Positions 1 through 8,116 of a stretch of 45,172 nucleotides of DNA are shown here, in pieces. Positions within the stretch are counted from its first letter, which is position 1; each line of letters starts with the position of its first letter. The notes beneath the pieces were generated by a model. That model made no database searches, had not been told where the DNA came from, and worked only from the letters and a program-made list of their open reading frames with translations. This DNA is from Guillardia theta CCMP2712 (taxonomy: Eukaryota > Cryptophyceae > Pyrenomonadales > Geminigeraceae): the NCBI RefSeq assembly GCF_000315625.1, contig NW_005434524.1, positions 1-45,172 of the forward strand. The letters are read 5' to 3'. The position numbers and the translations under genes were made by a program.

Positions 1-116
1 CCTAAACCCTGCCGAAAATAACGGCGCCTGCCGAAAATAACGGCGCCTCTAAACCCTAAACCCTAAACCCTAAACCCTAAACCCTATTATTATTATTATT
101 ATGTGAGTTTATTAGA
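1..116. repeat. Compound telomere-like module, left copy
   Basis: Two copies of a 19-bp unit (CCTGCCGAAAATAACGGCG) are followed by about six CCCTAAA units, an ATT tract, and the motif GTGAGTTTATTAGA at 103-116. The same order of parts (19-mers, CCCTAAA, ATT tract, TTGAGTTTATTAGA) recurs at 2739-2986, so the two modules bracket the gene at 500-2647 as direct repeats. CCCTAAA is the plant/alga-type telomere repeat; the block is far too short to be a whole telomere, so this is interstitial or a trimmed subtelomeric end. Confidence 0.85.
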
Positions 117-272
117 ATGCTAGAATGTTGCTCGGCCTCGTTGTGGGCTTATGCAATTTGATCCTAGTCTAAAGAGGCGCTCGAGCACTGGGAGTACACG
201 GCCTACAATGCGAACCCTGCTTCTGAGGCGTCTTTCTACTCTCTACTTCTTCTGTCTTCTCTTGGCTTGCTC

Positions 273-485
273 AGCCTCAGTCAGGAGAGTTGCCTCTCCT
301 CACCTTGGCCTTCGGTCGCCACCTACTCTACCTCCATTCAGCTTCCTCAGCCTCAGTCAGGAGAGTTGCCTCTCCTCACCTTGGCCTTCGGTCGCCACCT
401 ACTCCTCCTCCATTCAGCTTAGCCTCAGTCAGGAGAGTTGCCTCTCCTCACCTTGGCCTTCGGTCGCCTCCTACCTTCTCTCCTT
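273..485. repeat. Three tandem copies of a ~74-bp repeat
   Basis: The string AGCCTCAGTCAGGAGAGTTG and about 55 following bases recur at about 273, 349 and 421 (spacings 76 and 72). The array lies just beyond the 3' end of the minus-strand gene that stops at 500. Open frames across it are by-products of the repeat. Confidence 0.9.
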
Positions 486-499
486 ACCTTGAGCTCAGC

Positions 500-2647
500 T
501 CAAGCTCGGTACGGGCTCGCCCCGTCTTCTTCCTCGCCCTCGCCTTGCTCTTCCTCCATGTCTTCCTCTTCTTCGTCATCTTCCCTCATCTCCACTCGCA
601 GTCGGTCCTTCTTGTCCACCTTCAGCGAGCAGGCCAGCACATGCATCTCTGCGAATTTACTCAGTGCTATGAACAGGAGGCTAAGAGATCGACGCTCTAT
701 GTCGTCGCTCTCCGCCTCCTGCTCAAGCTCAGCAGCTGCCGTTGCCCGTGGCGAGAACGCGCTGCCCCTCCTTGCCTTCTTGCTCTCTCCTTGCACGCGA
801 GTCCAGCGCTTGCTCTGCAGCCACTTCCCCAGCCTCTCCTTGAGCGCGTTGCGTCCCACTCCCTGCTCCTCTGGCATCTTCGCCCACTCTCCCAGCGCCA
901 TGAACTCCAGGCTCCCCGGAGAGTAGAAGGTGTCGTGGAGGTTGCCAACGGCCTTGTCCAGGACCAGCTTGATCGGCTCGCTCGTCCCCGCCTCGTTCAA
1001 AGAAGCTGCATCTTCGATGACTGCTGACAGCTCGCTGACGAGCTGCATGTCCTCTTGGCTTGACGGAGATGCTGCCTCCATTGTGATCCTCTCCAGGTCT
1101 GTAAACTCCAGCCACTCTCCCTCGCTCTCCTCCTGTCGCTGCGCTGCGTCGCTGGTGCCCCGCTGACCAGCCGCCTCAGAGTCAGGCTCCTTGTCGAAGC
1201 CGACTGCTTCGAGCTTGGTTGCTGCGCCTTCGAGATAGAAGGGCAGCTCCTTCATCATGCGTCGAGCATCCTCCGTGGAGCCGAGGAGGATGCATAGCTT
1301 GGACCCGTTCCAGGACTTGGTGTTCAAATCCTCCTCCATGTCGATGCCTTCAACGTTGATCTCGAGCCTGTTAGCGATCTCCAACAAGACTCTCTTGACT
1401 CTTGCGATAGACGTGTTGCCGCCGTTGCACAGCCCCTCCATCTCCTTCCTCGTGAAGCGACCAGATGCCGCCGTCGACTTGATGATGATCTTGATCTCCT
1501 TGCCGTCCTTGCCGCCTGCCTTCTTCTGCATCCTTGATGCCTTCTTCAACTTATTTCTGGACACAAAGCGATCAGCTGTCAACTCGACTGCGAGCGCCTC
1601 TCTGATCTTCGGGTCCTCGCTGAACAGAGTCAGGTGTACTCCCTCCATCGCTTCGCTCTCTCGGAAAGCTCGAAATGCTGTATCATTCGCCTCTGGGCAG
1701 CTCGAGGAGACGATCCACTCCACCTCCCTCTGTCTCCAGATGACGTTGGCCCCTACAGCGATGAAGCCTTTCTGACCTAAGCCTTTGTGGACTTGCTGTC
1801 CTGGCGCCCCAGCGACCAGCATGCCTGCCAGCGGCTGGAGTTGGACCGCTGCAAGGGACTGGCGCAGCAGCTGATAGCGATAGACGGCAGCTATCTCAGC
1901 CGTTGTCATGCCGCCCAAGGTTAGCAGGTGAGTCAGCTCTGCCAAGCTGCCCCCTTTGCCCCAGGGTCCTCTCTTGGCTCGAATCTTGAAAGATCGATCG
2001 TGCACGATGCTCACATGTACAGCTGTGAACTTGCGACCATCGATCGCGAAGTCCTCTCTTCCCTGCCAGAGCTTCTCCGCTTGTGCATTGCGGAGGAAGG
2101 AAACAGTCACCGGGATCTCCTCAGCACTCGCTATCTCGGGTCTATACGGAGCCTTCCACATGATTGCTTTACTCTCTTGCACTGAGTCTACGATCAGTCC
2201 GATCTCTTCAAATTTCTTCTTCAGCTTTTCTTCATGGTTGACATACACCGAGGAGATGCCCAGGAGAGTCATGGAGATGAAGGAAGTCACCTCGTTGCCT
2301 GCTGAGGCGGTGTATGTCTCGACCTTCTCCTTCTTGGCTTCCTCAATCTGCTGCATAAACCACTCTCTGGATGCGTCACTCCATCCAGTCATCGCTTCTT
2401 GCAGAAGCTCACGTCGTGCCTGCTGACATGTCGAGCGGATGGCTTCTGCGATAGCGTCGGGGGTGCATCCCTCCACAGCCTTGCAAGCCTGGGCTGTCCT
2501 GCTGTTCGGATAACGCTTCGCGAAGCTCTTCACCCTCTCGACGAGATCAGCTTCGAGGACAGAGGCATCCACAAGTCCGCTCTGCGTGTATTGGCATGAT
2601 CTCCGATACAGCAGGTTGCGAACATTTTCATCATACTGAAGAACCAT
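500..2647 (-). CDS. Uncharacterised 715-residue protein, repeat-bracketed gene
   Basis: One uninterrupted frame from the ATG at 2647 to the TGA at 500; the frame stays open a little further upstream to a TTG at 2674, so an upstream exon is possible. I do not recognise a family. The first ~150 residues are helical and charged, the middle is mixed, and the C-terminus ends in a strongly acidic Glu/Asp tail. There is no signal peptide or membrane segment. A second, broken copy lies at 16680-17201 together with the same 5' flank, including the 19-mer and CCCTAAA repeats, so the gene belongs to a duplicated repeat-associated family. Two in-frame 22-residue and out-of-frame 14-bp differences between copies show that this copy is the intact one. 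It could be an ORF of an unrecognised mobile element or a subtelomeric gene family; coding confidence is good, function unknown. Confidence 0.75.
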   Translation of the reverse strand: MVLQYDENVRNLLYRRSCQYTQSGLVDASVLEADLVERVKSFAKRYPNSRTAQACKAVEGCTPDAIAEAIRSTCQQARRELLQEAMTGWSDASREWFMQQIEEAKKEKVETYTASAGNEVTSFISMTLLGISSVYVNHEEKLKKKFEEIGLIVDSVQESKAIMWKAPYRPEIASAEEIPVTVSFLRNAQAEKLWQGREDFAIDGRKFTAVHVSIVHDRSFKIRAKRGPWGKGGSLAELTHLLTLGGMTTAEIAAVYRYQLLRQSLAAVQLQPLAGMLVAGAPGQQVHKGLGQKGFIAVGANVIWRQREVEWIVSSSCPEANDTAFRAFRESEAMEGVHLTLFSEDPKIREALAVELTADRFVSRNKLKKASRMQKKAGGKDGKEIKIIIKSTAASGRFTRKEMEGLCNGGNTSIARVKRVLLEIANRLEINVEGIDMEEDLNTKSWNGSKLCILLGSTEDARRMMKELPFYLEGAATKLEAVGFDKEPDSEAAGQRGTSDAAQRQEESEGEWLEFTDLERITMEAASPSSQEDMQLVSELSAVIEDAASLNEAGTSEPIKLVLDKAVGNLHDTFYSPGSLEFMALGEWAKMPEEQGVGRNALKERLGKWLQSKRWTRVQGESKKARRGSAFSPRATAAAELEQEAESDDIERRSLSLLFIALSKFAEMHVLACSLKVDKKDRLRVEMREDDEEEEDMEEEQGEGEEEDGASPYRA

Positions 2648-2738
2648 ACTTAGAAAGCTATTTGAAGTATACAAACCTCTCGCTTGCAGCTTCCTTGGCG
2701 CCCTGGCAGCTTCCCCTACACCACGCGTGCAGCCATGG

Positions 2739-2928
2739 TGCCTGAAATAACCGGCGCTGCCTGAAATAACCGGCGCTGCCTGAAATAACCGGCGCTGCCT
2801 GAAATAACCGGCGCTGCCTGAAATAACCGGCGCTGCCTGAAATAACCGGCGCTGCCTGAAATAACCGGCGCTGCCTGAAATAACCGGCGCTGCCTGAAAT
2901 AACCGGCGCTGCCTGAAATAACCGGCGC
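2739..2928. repeat. Ten perfect tandem copies of a 19-bp unit
   Basis: The unit TGCCTGAAATAACCGGCGC is repeated exactly ten times (190 bp). It sits about 90 bp upstream of the start of the minus-strand gene at 500-2647. A single copy occupies the equivalent place at 17293-17311, upstream of the broken second gene copy, and a variant unit is found at positions 1-50. Confidence 0.95.
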
Positions 2929-2986
2929 TCCTAAACCCTAAACCCTATTATTATTATTATTATTATTATTATTTGAGTTTATTAGA
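2929..2986. repeat. CCCTAAA block, ATT tract and GAGTTTATTAGA motif
   Basis: About two CCCTAAA units run into an (ATT)n tract and end with TTGAGTTTATTAGA (2973-2986). This is the right-hand copy of the module seen at 51-116, in the same orientation. An inverted copy of the 14-bp motif lies at 6734-6747. Confidence 0.85.
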
Positions 2987-3104
2987 CTCCTAGTCAAGAG
3001 TTTCATAGCTAAGAACTATTGCTCTTCGCTCATCTCTCGCCTAATGATCCGTCTAAAGGGGTTCCCAACCTTGGGAGGTTGGCCCATTTTCCTATAGGCC
3101 CCTT

Positions 3105-3265
3105 AGGCCTGGTTGCTTCCGTATTACTTGTTTTCAGTAACGATTTCCTCCGGGCCCGTTCCAATTCCGATCCCGGTCCCTTCCTTATTTTCGCTAAGTG
3201 CCGTTGCACCTTCCTGCCCCTTCCCCCCCCAACATGCAGGTCGCCCACTGTGGCTAGGCTGTACC
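3105..3265. repeat. Diverged interspersed repeat, copy 1
   Basis: This stretch resembles 24886-25045. Both carry GGTTGCTTCCGTATTA, a TTTTCAGT segment, CCTCCGGGCCC, CCCGGT-CCCTTCCT and CCACTGTGGC in the same order, with many substitutions between. Neither copy has a convincing gene. It is an old dispersed repeat of unknown type, in both cases next to CCCTAAA-type sequence. Confidence 0.55.
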
Positions 3266-3429
3266 TGCTCCTGCTCAGCGGCTGGCTAGCCCTTCTCTTC
3301 TTCCTTTCATAGCGTTGTCGGGTCAAGGAACTTGCTGACAATTGGGATTTGTACCAGATCCAGGCATTTTCCAGTACAAAATTGTGTGTGAGTAAAAAAT
3401 CGAAGGATTGGAAGGTTTGAAAATCCATT

Positions 3430-4590
3430 TCCAGCGCTGCACGTTCAACGGCAACCGGGGGTAATTGAGAGCTTAGATAAGTAAACAGTTGTTCCTATTG
3501 CCTTTGCATAGGATCACTTAGGCCCTTGTATAGTGGAGTAATGATTTGTACCAGAACCTGATGGGTAGGCGTGGTAGTATTTCAAATATTCGAACCCAAC
3601 GGACGCGACAGGGGGGTGGGGGGTACAGGTCTTGGTCTGGTACTGTAATGGGTACCTTTTAAAATACATTTAGCAGAGGGTGTCTCCCTCCCCATCTCCC
3701 TGCCCTCCGCACTTGCGCATCCCTATCCTTCCCTGTCCATGAGTCTCAGACTCTCGTCAGACCTTCCCTGATGACCCTCAACTTTCTTTGACGCTTCTGT
3801 CTGCCTTGTCCTTCCTCAACTTGCTGGAAATTCAAACTCTGAAACCATGCCCATGAGTTGACAAGCACTGAGTTTCTCAGTTTGAATGCGGAAGGAAAGA
3901 TGATTCATGGAATGAAACTCAGTGGTTCATATTTCAAGCTGATGGATACGAGTCGTATAGCACTGGCAAATGACTGTCATTTTACTTCTCAATGATACAG
4001 CATCAAGAACTTGCTCTCGATCCATCAGTACTTGCAAAGGGTCATTTTTCAGACAGAACTTCGAGTTCATCTTTATTTTGCGTCGATCCACACGATGACA
4101 TCTGTTTGATACACTATGTTTGATGAATAGCAAGAAAGAAAGGCTGAACTGTGCACCGCTTGACTGAATTTTCTACAATACTCTTCAATTGTGTAAGAGA
4201 GCATGTCACATGTAATCATACCAGGCAAACAAGTCACAGTATCGCTCCAAACCGCGTTGTGCTTGAAACTGAGACTCTACATGAAGATGTTATCGGACTA
4301 GTCGAATGATGTACAACTTTATGGTGATACGTGGTTTAGAACTGTTGCAAAGCGGACATGGGAATATGTAGCGGCCTAGGTGATGTTTTCAACGTACTTC
4401 AATAAAACAAAGCCAAGTTGTTGCTAACAACATCATCATTTCTCCATGAGCCTGCATGACCTGATGTACATGTTAGAGAAGTCGATGCTCATTCATCAAA
4501 AGAGTGGTTAGACAAGAAATTGGTAGATGCTTCTGCGCAGCGTTCTTGTGTATGTGGAATCGTGCACACTCACCGTCGTGTGGAAGTGTT
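3430..4590. other. No recognisable gene
   Basis: Short frames only, none with a recognisable motif. The composition is AT-richer than the flanking genes. A GGTACA/GGTACC-rich patch around 3600-3660 resembles one at 5850-5945, which may be remnants of one dispersed repeat. Confidence 0.5.
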
Positions 4591-4599
4591 TGCACATTC

Positions 4600-5290
4600 T
4601 TCTGCGCAAGTCTCATACATTGTCCTTATCATCTGGAATGGTTGACTTTCGCTGCAAGTAATATGAGCAGCGCAAAGTTGGCAAACTTATCCATATGGTT
4701 GGAATGCCGGCGATGCATTGCAGCCTGCATAGCACCTGAGCGCTTTGTTCCACTTATCGCTTGGTTCCAAACAATTGATGATATCGCAGCATGCAACTCG
4801 CATTGGCCCAAGGGTGTCAAGCGAGGAAAAGATCAGGATGATGGTAGAGCGAGAATGCAGCGAATAAGAGAAGCTGGTCAGGCTCAGTTTACTTTGTGTA
4901 AGAAAATGCCAATGCTTTGTACATGTTAGGTTACAAAGAAAGAGGCAAGATGGCTCTGGTATGAGACTCGAGAAGAAAGATATATTCAAAAGGGTATGTC
5001 CATTTTCATCTGCATGATTCAATCGGATCCAACATCCGATTAACTGCTCCTGATACCATGTCAGTCTAGTCACAACAAAGATATCAGCACCTTGAAAATT
5101 TCCAGTGCTTCGACTCGAGGTGAAGGAAATGAAATATGATTTACAATGCTATAAGGGGTATCGTTTTGTCGCTCAAAGCGTCTTGATTGTAAGTCATGAA
5201 ATAGAACACGACATGCAATCAATTTGCAAGTCATGCCTTCATGTGGTACCTCATCACTGCCATTTGATGAATGCACTGGTATTCCTTGAA
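4600..5290 (-). pseudogene. Possible eroded ankyrin-repeat gene
   Basis: Minus-strand frames contain ankyrin-like pieces in the right order: NDTPYSIV, then EALEIFKVLIS, then HADENGHTLLN, then TPLGQCELHAAI. They lie in different frames without clean GT-AG joins, so the gene appears decayed or I have the splicing wrong. Ankyrin fragments also occur at 16410-16620 and 25955-26190. Evidence is weak and rests on short motifs only. Confidence 0.3.
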
Positions 5291-6050
5291 ACTCTTTACA
5301 TGCCTTGGCAATACTCTTGCATATTGCTCAGACCGCCCTCAAGCCCGACTCTTTGCAGCAGATTCCTATGAAACAAGTATAGATCATGCTGTCTCCGTGA
5401 CATGCTTCATGACTTCCTACTTATTGCTCATGAGAGTCAATGTCATCCATCGTACAGCGCCACTAGCGGACGGTCCGTGCGGAGTACTCCTTATTCAAGC
5501 TGCTAAAATCTATGATGATCAACCCTCTTTACATGTGTTTGCAATCACAGAGATGTTTTCAGACTGCTGCGCTCACACCAGATTCTGCAGGGATTGCCTC
5601 TGCTTGTCCTGGTCTGAGCTCTCCTGCTGCAGATGAGTCACGTCTGCGTAACATTCACTTGCTACCCTTGGATATGCAACCAGGGAAGGGAAGGGGCAAG
5701 GCTTGAGAGCTCCCTCTGATCTACAAGGGTGGTCTATGTTGGTCGGAGGCAGGGTAGGGTCCAAAACTTGACCCCATCGGAGAAGGGACTTTCACTGGGA
5801 AACAGGTGGGTCCAAAGCATCATAGTTTGAACAGGGGAGGTACCGCATAAACTATTTTGGTACAAGTTTTCCTAACAGTACTCGAATATGTACCATAAAA
5901 TTGGTACTGTTGGTACAATTATTTGCTACCAGGAAGTACCCTACCCCCTTAAACAGGTCCCAACCAATTTGAATCAGCTCCCAGCCGTCTGACCCACCCC
6001 AGACCCCAACTGCCATTTGCTATTCACATGTGTGGAAGGATACCCCCACA
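5290..6050. other. No recognisable gene; GGTAC-rich patch
   Basis: I see no coherent reading frame. The stretch 5850-5945 is rich in TGGTAC/GTACCA words and resembles 3600-3660. Confidence 0.45.
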
Positions 6051-6055
6051 GAAAA

Positions 6056-6445
6056 CTATTGGAAACCAGAGGGGTCAGTTGAGAGCGACAACGCTATGTC
6101 ATGCGGCCCATGACCATGCGCCATGGATGGTTTGCCCATGAGCCGCGCTTGCCCCCATCGGACTACATCGACTCTCTTACCCTTCTTGCCGTTCATAGCG
6201 TATGTTGTACCTCCAGCAGTTGCTTGATTGCTGCTGTCTTGATGCCTTCCCATTCCGTGTCCTCCACCCTTAGCCTCCTGAAATTCTCATGCCATTCCCT
6301 CTCCATGATCGATCCTTTCACTCCTGCTATGAATGTTGCTTGTTCCACTTCATGGTCAGGTAGCAAAGCTGTGATTTCTGCTCGTAGGGGGGCATATTTC
6401 TCTTCCTTTTCCTGAAATTTCTTCTTCAGGCATTCCAGACTTGTA
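6056..6445 (-). pseudogene. Coding remnant cut off by a telomere-like block
   Basis: On the minus strand an open frame begins right at the CCCTAAA block (about 6445) and runs about 80 residues to about 6198. It reads as charged, coiled-coil-like sequence (SLECLKKKFQEKEEKYAPLR, then DHEVEQATFIAGVKGSIM). The frame offset by one continues to 6056 with further protein-like sequence. No ATG precedes it because the CCCTAAA repeat abuts the coding sequence. This looks like a gene fragment whose 5' part was lost at the repeat junction, with a frameshift or intron near 6215. Family not recognised. Confidence 0.5.
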
Positions 6446-6446
6446 A

Positions 6447-6478
6447 CCCTAAACCCTAAACCCTAAACCCTAAACCCT
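6447..6478. repeat. Interstitial CCCTAAA block
   Basis: About four and a half CCCTAAA units directly abut a truncated coding frame on the left and a TCTTACTGTAC repeat/hairpin region on the right. Confidence 0.9.
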
Positions 6479-6504
6479 GTCTTACTGTACAAGATCTGTC
6501 TTAC

Positions 6505-6613
6505 TGTACCGTTTTATTTAATTTTACAAGATCTGTCTTACTGTATTACTGTATTATATATGACCGGTACAGTAAGACAGATCTTGTAAAATTAAATAAA
6601 ACTGATTGGTACA
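6505..6613. repeat. Perfect 35-bp inverted repeat (hairpin)
   Basis: The arm at 6511-6545 is exactly complementary to 6568-6602, with a 22-base AT-rich loop. A further TGTACC/GGTACA pairing (6505-6510 with 6608-6613) extends the stem after a small bulge. The motif GTCTTACTGTAC also occurs as direct repeats just to the left. It could be a foldback or MITE-like element or a small-RNA hairpin precursor; no coding sequence is present. Confidence 0.85.
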
Positions 6614-6715
6614 AACCAGGTACTCCTGTCTTAAAAGTAGTTGTAAAACTTACCCAATATATGAGAGTTTCCATAAAGTGTTGATAATAACATTAATTGC
6701 CCTCCAACCATCTCA

Positions 6716-6790
6716 TAAACCCTAAACCCTAATTCTAATAAACTCAACTACTACTACTAGGGTTTTTAGGGCTATTATTATTATTATCCT
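6716..6790. repeat. Back-to-back telomere-like repeats with inverted motif
   Basis: Forward CCCTAAACCCTAA is followed by TCTAATAAACTCAA (6734-6747), the exact reverse complement of the 14-bp motif at 2973-2986. Then come CTA triplets, an inverted GGGTTTTTAGGG and an ATT tract. The parts are those of the compound modules at 1-116 and 2929-2986, but partly inverted. Confidence 0.75.
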
Positions 6791-7089
6791 AGTTAGATCC
6801 CAATCCGCGATGCCGTGGCGATGTCCTAACTGCAAGGCAAGGGAGCAGCGATGAGATGCTACAACCTTCACTCTCATACTTGATTGAGATGCTTCCTTTA
6901 CTCCCGAACATCTTTTCCTCTTGATCATTCACTTGCTGGAAGCACTTTGATGGCCTCCTGACTCGAAATACTGCAGATCGATGTCGATCCTCGTACCGAT
7001 GACAGCACAAAATGCGTAATTTGAATAGCTCCTTGTTGCCGTCATCTGACTTTGCATCTCTTACGTGTTACCATGGATTGGCAATTCTT
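6791..7089. other. No recognisable gene
   Basis: Small frames only on both strands; nothing identifiable. Confidence 0.4.
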
Positions 7090-8030
7090 CTTGGGAAGGC
7101 GGTAAGCAATTTGTCTGTTTGAACCATGTGCTTGCTTTGAACGATTGGCTGACATGGTTTTCAATCTTATTGCTTCTTGCTCGGATGGACTGCTTTTGGC
7201 ATTGGATAGGCGGTAAGTGACGCTTATGAAACATGCTCTCAGGGGACGTTTGGCTAACATGTTTTTTGCAAATTCCTGGTTTTTCCTTGCTTACATGGAC
7301 TGAATTCGTCTTAATAGAATGTAAGTGTCACTCCATATATGCGGCCAGGGGACGATAGACTGACATGTATTTTGCGAATTCCTGTTTTTTCCTTGGTTGC
7401 ATGGATGAAATCGGTCTTCATAGGATGTAAGTGTCATATCATATGATGCGCTCAGGGACGATTAGACATACATTTGATTTTACGATTTCTTTTTGTGTCT
7501 GCTCGGATGGGTTGCGAATGGGGCTGGATAGGTTGTAAGTATCTTGATTAAATGATGCGGTCAGGGAACAATCGGCTGACATCTGTGTTGCAAATCTTAT
7601 CACTTTTCGCTCGGATGGATGAAACTTGGGCCCGATAGTATGTAAGTAACGATTATGAATGATGCAGGGAACGATCGGCTGACATCTGTGTTGCAAATCT
7701 TATCGCTTTTCGCTCGGATGGATGCAATGTTGCTGGATAGGCGGTAAGTGACGCTTATGAAACATGCTCTCAGGGGACGAAAGACTGACATGTATTTTGC
7801 AAATTCCTGGTTTTTCCTTGCTTACATGGATTATATTCGCCTTCATAGAATGTAAGTGTCATATCATATGATGCGCTCAGGGATCGATTGGACTGACATA
7901 TGGTTTTGCGTTTTTTCCTTTTCGCATCGGCTGGGATGTGAATTGGACTGGATAGTATGTAAGTAACAATCTTGAAAGATGCGGTCAGAGAATGATTGGC
8001 TGACATGTATTTTGCAATTCGGGTCTCTGC
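7090..8030. repeat. Nine-copy ~107-bp imperfect tandem array with splice-like cores
   Basis: GTAAGT (GTAAGC in the first copy) occurs at 7102, 7213, 7321, 7427, 7535, 7642, 7744, 7852 and 7959, spacings 102-111. In most units it is followed about 25-30 bases later by CAG, then GGGA, GGCTGACAT and TTTGCAAAT-like blocks and a CTCGGATGGA-like block. Each unit thus contains a miniature GTAAGT...CAG segment resembling a very short intron. Units at 7213 and 7744 are nearly identical over more than 100 bp, implying a five-unit block duplication. Minus-strand frames across the array give a ~36-residue protein-like repeat but are broken by frameshifts. The array ends just upstream of the Roco-TIR gene and may be its 5' region. 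Confidence 0.85.
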
Positions 8031-8116
8031 TGGCATGCTCTGGGTTGCGGCTGTTTTTTTTCTAGTGCTGCGTTTGCTACTACGACGATCAAACTGAAGA
8101 TAAAAGGCAAGAACGC

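Noticed and set aside
1-86. True chromosome end
   Set aside because: Only about six CCCTAAA units are present, mixed with 19-mers, and the same module recurs internally, so an actual telomere cannot be claimed.
290-1027. Plus-strand 245-residue frame at the left end
   Set aside because: Antisense to the 715-residue gene and built partly from the 74-bp repeat.
3585-3605. TTCGAACC word suggesting a tRNA T-loop on the minus strand
   Set aside because: The flanking bases do not form a T-stem and no acceptor or anticodon arm could be found.
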